Below are positions 5,010 to 13,700 of a stretch of DNA of 27,943 nucleotides, piece after piece. Below the pieces are notes generated by a model, which saw only the letters and a program-made list of their open reading frames with translations, had not been told where the DNA came from and did not search any database. Numbering within the stretch: the first letter of the stretch is position 1; every line of letters begins with the position of its first letter. Location of the stretch: positions 1 through 27,943 of the IMG/VR virus record IMGVR_UViG_3300021371_000083. One strand, 5' to 3'. This DNA is from a virus. The position numbers and the translations under genes were made by a program.

Positions 5010-5357
5010 TTACCAACCGCAAGGTGCAAGTCCATGATCAAGAAAAGCAACTGCTTCACGAACCGAGCAACGCATATCATCGCAGATGTCTGCAAGCTTT
5101 TGGTCACGAACGCTATTGCGACTAACGAAAGTTTTCTTTTGAAAGCGTGGATCTTTTTTAGTGAGTGCTAATGACTTTGCTTCAGCGAACAAGTCCCAAG
5201 AGAGCTTGCCTTGTTTGCAAAGATTAAAGATTGCTTGCTTGCGAGATACACCGACTGAGGAAACTGACTCACAAGCACTATCCTCTGTGGAGTAGTACAA
5301 GTGTGCGGATACTTGGTTGTCATTAGTGGTGAAGAATACAATGTCTATAATTTTCAT
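5010..5357 (-). CDS. Hypothetical protein, 115 aa
   Basis: Encodes MKIIDIVFFTTNDNQVSAHL, with a strand-rich N-terminus (about 1-25) and a helical remainder including DPRFQKKTFVSRNSVRDQKL and the end DHGLAPCGW. No family is recognised. It has five Cys, three of them in the last third. It is expressed from a promoter about 50 bases upstream with a leader of roughly 42 bases but no obvious Shine-Dalgarno. Confidence 0.75.
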   Translation of the reverse strand: MKIIDIVFFTTNDNQVSAHLYYSTEDSACESVSSVGVSRKQAIFNLCKQGKLSWDLFAEAKSLALTKKDPRFQKKTFVSRNSVRDQKLADICDDMRCSVREAVAFLDHGLAPCGW

Positions 5358-5405
5358 AATTTTAATTTGGTTAATTGTTAAAGTCTTATCTTATCTTATA
5401 TATAC

Positions 5406-5434
5406 AATCTAAACACATAATCCGCAAAAGTCAA
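5406..5434 (-). promoter_or_regulatory. Sigma70-type promoter of the 115-aa gene
   Basis: TTGACT at 5434-5429, 17-bp spacer, TAGATT at 5411-5406. Unlike most of the array it leaves a leader of about 42 bases. Confidence 0.65.
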
Positions 5435-5554
5435 GCCCATAGCAAAAAAACTTTGTGTCATAAACTATTGATTATCATGTACTTATGTAAACACGCAAAA
5501 AAAAGTTGTTTTATTTTAAGAAAAGTTTTAGGTTTGTTGTAAGTCGCCGTATAC

Positions 5555-5604
5555 CAACGAGTTACGCAAAACTCGCGTAGGCGGTTTGCCCTAAGTTGTT
5601 GATG
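5555..5604 (-). repeat. Palindromic 3' element, copy 6
   Basis: CAACGAGTTACGCAAAACTCG (inner hairpin CGAGTT/AACTCG), then TAGGCGGTTTGCCCTAAG and TTGTTGATG. It lies 17 bases after the stop at 5622 and shares its outer flank (TTGTTGTAAGTCGCCGTAT) with copy 4. Confidence 0.8.
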
Positions 5605-5621
5605 CTTAGGGCTTTACGCCA

Positions 5622-5921
5622 TTACCCGAATGCGGGACCTTGCTCGACTGCGAACCAATCGGATGGGTCAACTATGTTGCCGTTTAGCATAGGTTCGAAG
5701 TTCTTCTGATGAAAGCCCAATCCTGTTATTCCATTGACTCTTTCTCTCGTGGTTGGCGTGTTCCAACCTGCGAGGCTACCAAGTACAAGCCCGTCCTCAG
5801 TGCGTTGCACTATCTTATTACCATGCAACCAAACAGCGTTGCCGTCTGTCATGGTGTTGCCAACCGACTTGGCTTGGCGTTGTTCGAATGCTTGTTTAAT
5901 TTGTTGTGTTACTTTTCTCAT
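5622..5921 (-). CDS. Conserved-type small phage protein, 99 aa
   Basis: Encodes MRKVTQQIKQAFEQRQAKSV, then GNTMTDGNAVWLHGNKIVQR and GSLAGWNTPTTRERVNGITG. From memory, short phage proteins with an N-T-x-T-x-x-N-x-x-x-L-H-G-N-x-I core followed by L-A-G-W-x-T-x-T-T-R-x-R-x-N-G are widespread and of unknown function; this fits well, but I give no family name. The residues are well conserved in the core, so it is probably a real folded domain. Palindrome copy 6 follows the stop. Confidence 0.8.
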   Translation of the reverse strand: MRKVTQQIKQAFEQRQAKSVGNTMTDGNAVWLHGNKIVQRTEDGLVLGSLAGWNTPTTRERVNGITGLGFHQKNFEPMLNGNIVDPSDWFAVEQGPAFG

Positions 5922-5958
5922 GATGTATTTAGTCTAAAGGTTTAGCTTACCAAGTCAA
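5922..5958 (-). promoter_or_regulatory. Promoter of the 99-aa gene (5622-5921)
   Basis: TTGACT at 5958-5953, inside the last codons of the upstream gene, 16-bp spacer, TAGACT at 5936-5931, nine bases to ATG 5921. Confidence 0.6.
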
Positions 5959-6166
5959 GCCTTTTCGCGGCTTCTTCTTTTTGTTTTGTTATTACTTCTG
6001 CCCAATGCTTGCGTGCTTGTTGTACTGCGTGAAGTGCTTCAAGTACTGATTCGCCTTGCGTGAAGGTTGCAAGTTCAGCCTGTGCAAGAAACTTTAAGTT
6101 TCCTTCTGCCTTGCTTAATGCGAGGCTAAGATCTAGTTCGGGAAAGTTATTTATTTCAGTTGTCAT
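5942..6166 (-). CDS. Helical hypothetical protein, 74 aa
   Basis: Encodes MTTEINNFPELDLSLALSKA followed by alanine-rich helices to the end AAKRLDLVS. No family is recognised. The start codon is one base after the TGA of the upstream gene, with TATAAT four bases before the ATG. Confidence 0.75.
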   Translation of the reverse strand: MTTEINNFPELDLSLALSKAEGNLKFLAQAELATFTQGESVLEALHAVQQARKHWAEVITKQKEEAAKRLDLVS

Positions 6167-6176
6167 ATCAATTATA
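6167..6176 (-). promoter_or_regulatory. Consensus -10 box before the 74-aa gene
   Basis: TATAAT at 6176-6171, overlapping the last codons of the upstream gene and four bases from ATG 6166. No -35 box is seen, so it may be accidental. Confidence 0.3.
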
Positions 6177-6488
6177 GTTCCATTTTTCGCAATCAGCGTA
6201 AGCGTGATCGTAATTCATTTCGCCTGTTGGCTCAGGCAATTCATTTATGTTCAAGATGTTGCCAAGCTTGCGTTCGATTGTCACATATTCACCACCAAAC
6301 ACGCTACCGCAAGCAGGTTCGTAAACTTCTTTTGTTCCTTCTTTGATCAGATGGGAAGCACGGGAAGCAACTGTTTGTCTGTTTACTTCACCTGTTATAG
6401 TGGTAAATTCTTGTTTGTTTTCGTGAAGATCTCCGTTGCGATAGGTTAAAACTTCGAAGGAAACTGCGTATCTTTTATTCTTAATCAT
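6168..6488 (-). CDS. Hypothetical protein, 106 aa
   Basis: Encodes MIKNKRYAVSFEVLTYRNGD, a beta-rich N-terminus (residues about 5-35), a helix (RASHLIKEGTKEVYE), then GSVFGGEYVTIERKLGNILN and an acidic, aromatic C-terminus. No family is recognised. Its promoter has the standard leaderless geometry. It is followed one base later by the 74-aa gene. Confidence 0.75.
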   Translation of the reverse strand: MIKNKRYAVSFEVLTYRNGDLHENKQEFTTITGEVNRQTVASRASHLIKEGTKEVYEPACGSVFGGEYVTIERKLGNILNINELPEPTGEMNYDHAYADCEKWNYN

Positions 6489-6523
6489 GTACTTAATTTA
6501 CTGAATTTTTTCGTAAAAGTCAA
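6489..6523 (-). promoter_or_regulatory. Leaderless promoter of the 106-aa gene
   Basis: TTGACT at 6523-6518, 17-bp spacer, TAAATT at 6500-6495, six bases to ATG 6488. Confidence 0.7.
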
Positions 6524-6531
6524 ACTTTATT

Positions 6532-6645
6532 TTAGTTTTTTTTCGATACATCCTCAAAAAGATCAATGCTCTTTGATGTCATGCATTTGTAAGCAAAAAA
6601 GAATACGAAGGAAAAGTTGATGATGAATAGTATTTCTAAGAACAT
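6532..6645 (-). CDS. Membrane micropeptide, 37 aa
   Basis: ATG 6645 to TAA 6532 encodes MFLEILFIINFSFVFFFAYK and a short polar tail SIDLFEDVSKKN. Residues about 2-19 form one hydrophobic segment, so this is a single-pass membrane peptide with a polar C-terminus. The tail motif (I/L)DLFEDV is shared with the 53-aa protein at 4803-4964. It is the first gene of the leftward array. Possible roles include a membrane-directed early effector, but this is speculation. Confidence 0.6.
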   Translation of the reverse strand: MFLEILFIINFSFVFFFAYKCMTSKSIDLFEDVSKKN

Positions 6646-6684
6646 GATATTTTATTTGTTATTATTTGTTATTGTCTATGATGT

Positions 6685-6714
6685 AGAGTATGACATGACA
6701 CAAACAAAAGTCAA
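6685..6714 (-). promoter_or_regulatory. First promoter of the leftward array
   Basis: TTGACT at 6714-6709, 18-bp spacer, TACTCT at 6690-6685, then a leader of about 33 bases to ATG 6645. Confidence 0.5.
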
Positions 6715-6962
6715 CCCCTAAGACAAAAAAAGTAAAAAAACTTTACGGCTACCCCCTCCCCCCATGGTGACCCTACCCATTAAATGGATTCATTTTTCGA
6801 TCGAATTGTACAATAGCGGCGGGGGGTGCCTTTTTTCAATATGAAATTCACATTATATAATTTACTACATATGCTCGATCCAAAAAAAATCGGCGGCCCT
6901 TTCTAAAATAACCTATTTATAATTATTTAAAGACTAGACCGCCTCAAAAAAAACTTAAAAAA

Positions 6963-6992
6963 AGTGTACAATATTGTACAATAATATATATC
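6963..6992 (+). promoter_or_regulatory. Control site before the phoH-like gene
   Basis: AGTGTA at 6963-6968 starts a perfect 16-bp palindrome TGTACAATATTGTACA (6965-6980), which overlaps a second one, TATTGTACAATA (6972-6983). AATAATATATATC and the ATG follow. The RGTGTA start matches the candidate late promoter; the palindromes suggest a dimeric regulator. A third TTGTACAA lies at 6806-6813. Confidence 0.5.
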
Positions 6993-7727
6993 ATGCCTCG
7001 ACGCAAGAAAAAACCAGAAATCGTGAATGAAGCGGAAATTGAAAAAATTCGTAAATCATTAACCAAAACAAACATCAAGCTTAAAAAAATTGCACTCACT
7101 GAAAAACAAAAGCAATTGTTACAAATCATCTTTGATAATGATAGCAAAATAATATTCATAAGTGGCCCTGCGGGCACAAGCAAGACATACGTGGCCATAT
7201 ACGGTGCTCTACAGCTTTACAATATGAATAATGAGCGCGGCATCACATATGTACGCACCATCGCAGAGAGCGGCGAGAAGAGCCTCGGCGCGCTGCCTGG
7301 AGAAATGGCCGAAAAAATCAATCCTTACATGATGCCAATGAATGAAAAGCTCGACGAGCTGTTGATTCCTGGCCAAGCCAGCACAATAAAAGAAAAAGAA
7401 ATAGTAAAAGGCATGCCCATCAACTATCTTCGCGGTGCAAGTTGGCGAGATGAAATAGTAATCGCCGATGAAAGTCAAAACTTTACATTCAAAGAATTAA
7501 CCACATTAATGACTCGTTTGGGCGAGGGTAGCAAGTTGATCATCTGCGGCGATCCAATGCAAAGCGACATCAATGGCAAAAGTGGATTCGCGGACATGTA
7601 TTCAATCTTCAATGACCAAGAAAGTCAAGCTCGCGGCATACACACATTTCATTTTGGAGCAGAAGACATACTAAGAAGCAAAATATTAAAATTTGTAATT
7701 GAAAAAATAAGCAAGAAAAAGGTGTAA
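6993..7727 (+). CDS. phoH: PhoH-like ATPase, 244 aa
   Basis: A P-loop ATPase of the PhoH family, common in phages. The basic N-terminus MPRRKKKPEI precedes a helix and then the Walker A motif GPAGTSKT (residues 58-65). Walker B is IVIADESQN (D159, E160) with the PhoH-type ES-Q sequence, followed by sensor-like strand KLIICGDPMQSD. Length is normal for phage PhoH. Cellular PhoH proteins are ATPases linked to RNA metabolism; the phage role is not settled. It is the first rightward gene and lies nine bases before the giant virion gene. Its stop codon is part of the next promoter-like motif. Confidence 0.92.
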   Translation: MPRRKKKPEIVNEAEIEKIRKSLTKTNIKLKKIALTEKQKQLLQIIFDNDSKIIFISGPAGTSKTYVAIYGALQLYNMNNERGITYVRTIAESGEKSLGALPGEMAEKINPYMMPMNEKLDELLIPGQASTIKEKEIVKGMPINYLRGASWRDEIVIADESQNFTFKELTTLMTRLGEGSKLIICGDPMQSDINGKSGFADMYSIFNDQESQARGIHTFHFGAEDILRSKILKFVIEKISKKKV

Positions 7728-7735
7728 ACTAGCCC
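7722..7735 (+). promoter_or_regulatory. Candidate late promoter before the giant virion gene
   Basis: GGTGTAAAC starts at 7721; GTGTAA lies exactly 14 bases before ATG 7736 and overlaps the phoH stop. No -35 box. The AAAAAGGTG just upstream could also act as a Shine-Dalgarno, so this copy is ambiguous. Confidence 0.35.
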
Positions 7736-10700
7736 ATGGCGAAATTCCAAACAGAAGGCCCGGTTAGTGTCAACAGCTTTATTAATTTTATCAATGACAA
7801 TACTGCGCAACTTCGCGGAAGTTCATTAAAAAATAGCTTTGATAGCGCAAAGCTTGGTGGTACATTTTTGCCACAAGGAGATTTTGTTGCTCCGCATGCA
7901 CTCAGCGAAAGTTATGGTGCGGAAGCAGGTTTTCGTTTTTGGGTAAACAATGATGCCTTGGGTACTCCCAATTACAGCTCTTCTCGCGCGCTTGCATTGG
8001 ATGGCCATTTTTATTCTGAATTTAAATGGGCGATGGAGATTGGAAATGTTGAGCATAGCATGGTTTTTCCATATCGAAACTATATGTATGACATTTCGCA
8101 AAGCGCAAGTGCGAATGGATGTTTTGGCAGCGGCGATCAAACATATCGTAAAATTGATTGTAAATTGTATCATTCTGATGTTGATACAAAATCGAGAGAA
8201 AGAGAGGTTTATTTTGGCTTAACCTCTCCTGAAGGGATGAAATCATATTTTGGTGATGGTTATTGGGCCTCTGCAACTTTATTTTTTCTTACACCCGAAA
8301 CTTTACCCCAAGAAGATCAAGACCAGCTCGAGCGGGTTCAATCAAGACTTACTGTTGGTGCGAAAATTGAATTAGATAATCAAATATATACAATCAATGA
8401 AGTTGAATTTAAGCCAAGTAAAAAAATCATCTTGGATAGAAATGTTCACCAAGTGGACCAGCCCCAGCAATTATTTTTAATTGAAGACTACGCGGTGGTT
8501 GCAACTTCGGCAGATTATAGCAATGCCAACGTTTCTCCCGCAAATGAAGACTATACTTACATACTAGATCCTTGGGTTACATATCGCGCAAAAACTTATT
8601 ATAGTGATCATTTTGATCAAATGATTTTTCCTCAAGAATCAGCTTTTCAGAAAACTGGCGCGAATTATTTGATGGCCGCGTCAGTTACTGGAGATGGCTA
8701 TTACAAAAAAAATGCCTCTGGTTTCACATCGGGTACAGCTTATTGGGGGCTAATGGCAAGAATGCTGTCTTTACCTACTTTTAAAAAACCCGTATTTCGA
8801 TATTTGTGGGATTTATATACTGGTTTGCGAATCATAGTAACCTATGAATGGGTTTATATTCGTCGACCATATTGGCCAGGTACAGACTCGCAAGGATCAA
8901 ACTACGTTTTTTACAATGCACCTGCGGCTCAAAGCAGCTTACAGTTTGATGCTCCTTCGATACGTGGATTGTATGAATACTCAACTTTTGCTACAAAAAA
9001 TGCCAGTCACGACGATCGAAATATTAACGCTTCCTATAGCTGGACTTGGCTGTCTGGGTTTAGTGGCAATTATCCAATGCTTAAACTTCCAGAGACATAT
9101 TTATATTTAAGTGATGTATATAATAGAATACATAATCCTCAAATTTGGATTGATAATTTATGGAATTATAATACTATTTGGCATGATACTTTATTGAATA
9201 ATAATGACGATTATTTTTCTCGACTACCAAATCAGGATCCAAGATGGGGTTCGTGGGGTCTTAGAAGAAATTCTAGTCCATCTAATTTGGGTGTTACTTC
9301 TGTAGATAATTCAAGATTGAGATTGATTGATCCCGGCAATTCTGTAACTGATCAAAATGAAAAAGTGATAATGATTGATGATGGTACTGCTGAATTTAAT
9401 AAAACAGCATCTTCTGGAGAAATAGGCAAAACTTTTGACCATTGGAATGGTTGTGATTGGCAATTATTTATGACAAGATTGAGTGAATATCCGGAAAAAG
9501 TGCCAGTATATCTGCGCGCAGGAGATCATGGTCATGGATACATTGAGGTTACCCCTGAATCAACCCTCAGATATCATATAGAAAAAGTTGATAGTGCATA
9601 TAAAATATTTGAAGAATCTAGCATACTGCTGAGTGAGAATTATTGGTCGAGCACAGTATATGGAACAGACGCAGATGGTGATCCTATTGTAAATACGCCA
9701 GATAACTGGAATTCTTCATTATTTCCTGATTCTGCATTTTTTTATATTCACGATGGAATTTTTAATTACGATAGAGAAGGTTTCTTTATGGATATTTACC
9801 GAAACAATACTGATGAATTCTTGAATTCGGATGTGTTTTTCACGTATATTAATACAATACCATCAAAAAAAACAGTTATCACTGGATCTTTGTTGTATGG
9901 AACTGCTTTAGTTTATATAAATGATGTTTTGTTCTTGTCGATATCGGATACTTTTTCTTTTTCTTTTATTCCAAATGAATATCAAATAAAATTATCGATA
10001 TGCCCACGCTTCGCAGGTATTAAATTAACAATGCATTATTTAAAAGTTGCGCAAGAAGGAGCCGAATTGCCTGAACAATATTTTGAAAAAAGCGAAGCTA
10101 TTGAAGCCTGGAGTAAGCTACATTATAATGAGCACGACTATTATTATAACAATAGTTACAATGCCGCAGAATCTATTGATTCTCAAATAACTTGGGGTCC
10201 GTTTGATGTAACATATGAATCCTTAAATTCAAATCCAAATGGTTATTTTTTTACACAAAACCCACTATATTATCTTAAACTTGAGAATATGGTTATTTCT
10301 GAGTCATTTAGCCCTGCATCTACGATCAATCTTGAACTTCAAGCTTACATTAAAAAAACTAATGGTCAAAATGCTATAGCAACAAAAAAAATATCTTTAA
10401 GTTCTTATGCTCCTGCAAAAATAACAAAAGGAGTTGATTTGGAGAAAGATTCCCAGCGAGACGTTGCAGATATTTTACGGTTAAATCTGAATCTAGTTAA
10501 AAGGGGTAACAATGCAACAGGAACAATATCAATATCACAAAAAAGCAACATAGTCACAGGACAAGGCACTTTATTTACGGAAGAAATAGAAAAAGGGGAT
10601 TTTTTATCGATTTTGAGTAACACAAATTATCAATTTGAGGTTGACTCAATTCAATCAAACACACAATTAACTTTAAAGAGCCACCATATTTTTAGCGATT

Positions 10701-13700
10701 TAACTAATGAGGTTGTGCGTATTGAAAAGCATAGTTCAATCAATGCTGTTCCTTACGATTCGTCTGGACAAACAAGTGTTGATGGTATACAGCTTTTTTG
10801 CATAGCTGATGGTGATTATTTTGGTGACGATAAAATTGCAATACTTGAACACTCCTTAAACTCTAAGGACTGGACTAGGGTACAAACTTTCTCAATACCA
10901 AGTCAAGGTCAAGATAGGTATGCTTATTCATCCACTTTAAGTGGAACAATTTCTGTTACAGCTGGATCTAAAGATGTTTATGGAGTTGGCACAAAATTTT
11001 TAAAAACAATATCAGGACAAACTATTTATGATGAAATTCATGCAGGAGATATAATATTCATAGATGCAAGTAGTTATCATGTAGATCAAGTGCTATCGGA
11101 AACTCACTTAACAATTTCAAAAGAATCTTCAGTGACAGTCACTGACAGTAAGGCTGATGTTGGCTCTTGGAGATACGTTCCCGTTTTTTATATACCAAAC
11201 AACTCCCCCCTTTTTCCGCAATCAGAAAATCAATACACTTATTATAGAATTCGATGGGCTGCTGGATATAATGCAGATGATTTGCTTGCAGGAACAATTA
11301 TTGCGCAAGATATTATTGAGTGTGCATCAATATCTCCGGGAAATAAAATAACTTTTGCAACAACAAATAATTTTAATTTTTTTAGAGTAAATAAAGATTT
11401 TATTCCCGCAAGGCCAGATGGAACAATCTCTCCAAGATTGGATGTTTTGGCTCAAAGTCATGGGTCAATAGTAATTTTTGAAGGATTAACATGCTTAAAG
11501 CCAAACATAATGAATACTTTAACTTTTGAATATCCAGACGATCAAAATTCAAATTACTTTGAAGAGGGTAATATTGTTCCTGGCGCTGACTATATGTGGC
11601 AAATAAAATTTCCAGAAACCCAAGGAAAAAATATTGAATCATTAAGAAATTGGGATTTAGATTCTGATTGGACCAACATAAAAAAACCAAACAAAAGAAT
11701 ACATCAATCAGCTTGGCAATTTATTCATAATTTGAGAGTTCAAGGTGCAGGTATAACTTGGACTGATAGCCGACTTGGAAAATACAATGCCTATCCAGGA
11801 ACAGAAGAAGAGGAAGCATATACTTTGGGAAATATCAGAGGGCCATTCACCAACAAACCTAAAAGCTCGCTTTCTCTTATAAGATTTGAAGCTTTAAGAA
11901 GGTCAATAACAGAGTATGCCGTCAAGCCTGAACTGCCTGGCAATGAATTAATTATTCTTTTTAAGAGATCAATTACAGGTACTGTAGGAACTCCAGATCC
12001 TGATGGATCTGAGTCAAACGATTGGTTTTATACTTTGCCAGAAAAGAGGTTAATTGGCGGTACCGTTTCAATTTCGCCAGATAACACACACCAAGAAGGT
12101 TCTAATATTTTCTATAAAGTAGAGGGTACTTCCACAAATTTCTTGAGAGATGTTTTGGGTTTTGGTTCTGAAGTGCTAGATGATTATTTGCCGAGTTTTC
12201 CGTATGAATTTGGAACTAATAGTTTTTATATTGAGATCTTGGGAGTTGAATATGAGATAGAAAGAATTCATAGTAATACGGAGCTATGGCTTCGAACAGA
12301 AGTTGTTGTTTCTGCAGGTTTAGAACAAGCCTATGTGGATTATAACGCGAATCAATTGACAGATTTTTTGAATCAAAATATATGGATGCGAATGGGAGTT
12401 AAAACTTCCAATTCAAATTCTTATCATTGGTTTACCGCACAGGATATTGGAGATGCAGCTTCAGTTTGGCAACAGGGAGATGATCCTCCAGATGGAACAA
12501 ATGAAGTGCCCGCACCTGGCACATTTAAAAACTTTGCAAAAGCCGTAATGATTTCCGCTTATTATATTTCCGAGACATCAACAGAGCCCAATCAATCTAT
12601 TTCAGGAACTTATGATTTCGCAGATGTATCGAATGCTTCTCCGATTCAAATCAGTACATCTGGTTGGAGCCTGACTCCACAGAAAGTTATTAATCCAGTT
12701 GATAAAATTTGGAAACGTATGGGATATGCATATTCTTTGACTGGAAATGATACGGCTGCTACTATAAATTGGATTCGTGGCGCTTATGAATTTTCTGCCA
12801 CAGATACTGAACTTGAAGATGACCTGCCAACTGGAGCCGCTCAAATAGGTTCAATTTTTGGACCTGTTTATCAAAACATAAAATATCTCCCAAAATCTAA
12901 TGACGGTTTAAAGCTTAATATTCATTACTTGATAGATTTACCAATGGTAGATAGATTGCAAATAGAAATGGCAGCAAGATTTTGGGAGTCTATAATTTTA
13001 GATGATATAGAAATGGATGTTGTTGTGATGCCTCATCCTACTCGTTCTGTTGGTGGCACATTGGCTAGCGCTGCTCCATCAGAGTATATTATTGGTGAAG
13101 ATAGTGCGTTTCACGCTCAAAATCGCGCGCAAATAAAAGAAATATATGTTTATTTGGACACAGATGATATTATCCCCGGTGCAGCTCCAGATTCTTCGTA
13201 TACAGCAACAGGTAGGGAGATTGTTCTGGATGGCGTGGTTCCAGGTGGTAATCGATTGTGTCACATATTGGTTCACGAAATTGCTCATGGTTTAGGCGTA
13301 GGCACAAATTGGAATGTTGAGTTTGTTGGATATTATGATGATCAATATCAGTGGGGTTTTGCTAATGAATTTGGTTCTCAATACAGTGGGCCAGAAGCAG
13401 TTGCTCAGTATCAAAACATTATAAATTCTGCAACTCACATCATGCTTTACAATAATCAAACTAAAAAAATCGAAAAAACATCCATAACATCCAGTATGCG
13501 ATCAAATTTCTATACCAATTCAGTGCCAATAGAAGGAGGTAGTTTTGCGCAAGAATTTCAAAGTTGGCAAGATGGAGATGTTGCAGGTGGACACATTGCA
13601 GAATACGCAAAAAAAGCTGGAGGCAGAACTCAACCAACATTCGTAGAATTGATGAGTCCAATATATGATGTCGCAAATTCTCCGATTACTCGTTTGACTA

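Larger units (their letters stand above)
6646..6992. other. Gene-free control region between leftward and rightward genes
   Basis: No convincing gene. It holds the first leftward promoter (6714-6685), a C-tract at 6751-6763 facing a G-tract at 6817-6825 followed by GCCTTTTTT (6828-6836), an ATTGTACAAT palindrome at 6805-6814, and the phoH upstream palindromes. The C and G tracts could pair over about 55 bases and, with the T-run, form a rightward terminator. Confidence 0.6.

Noticed and set aside
371-5604. CRISPR array
   Set aside because: The repeats are over 300 bases apart with genes between them, vary in sequence and have no spacers of constant length.
6817-6836. A simple rightward terminator from GGC/GCC plus T-run
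   Set aside because: The local stem has only three pairs; I kept it only as part of a possible long-range structure.
7826-8276. Leftward ORFs of 80-115 codons inside the giant gene
   Set aside because: They are shadows of the giant gene, without promoters, and rich in Cys, His and Ile as antisense reading produces.
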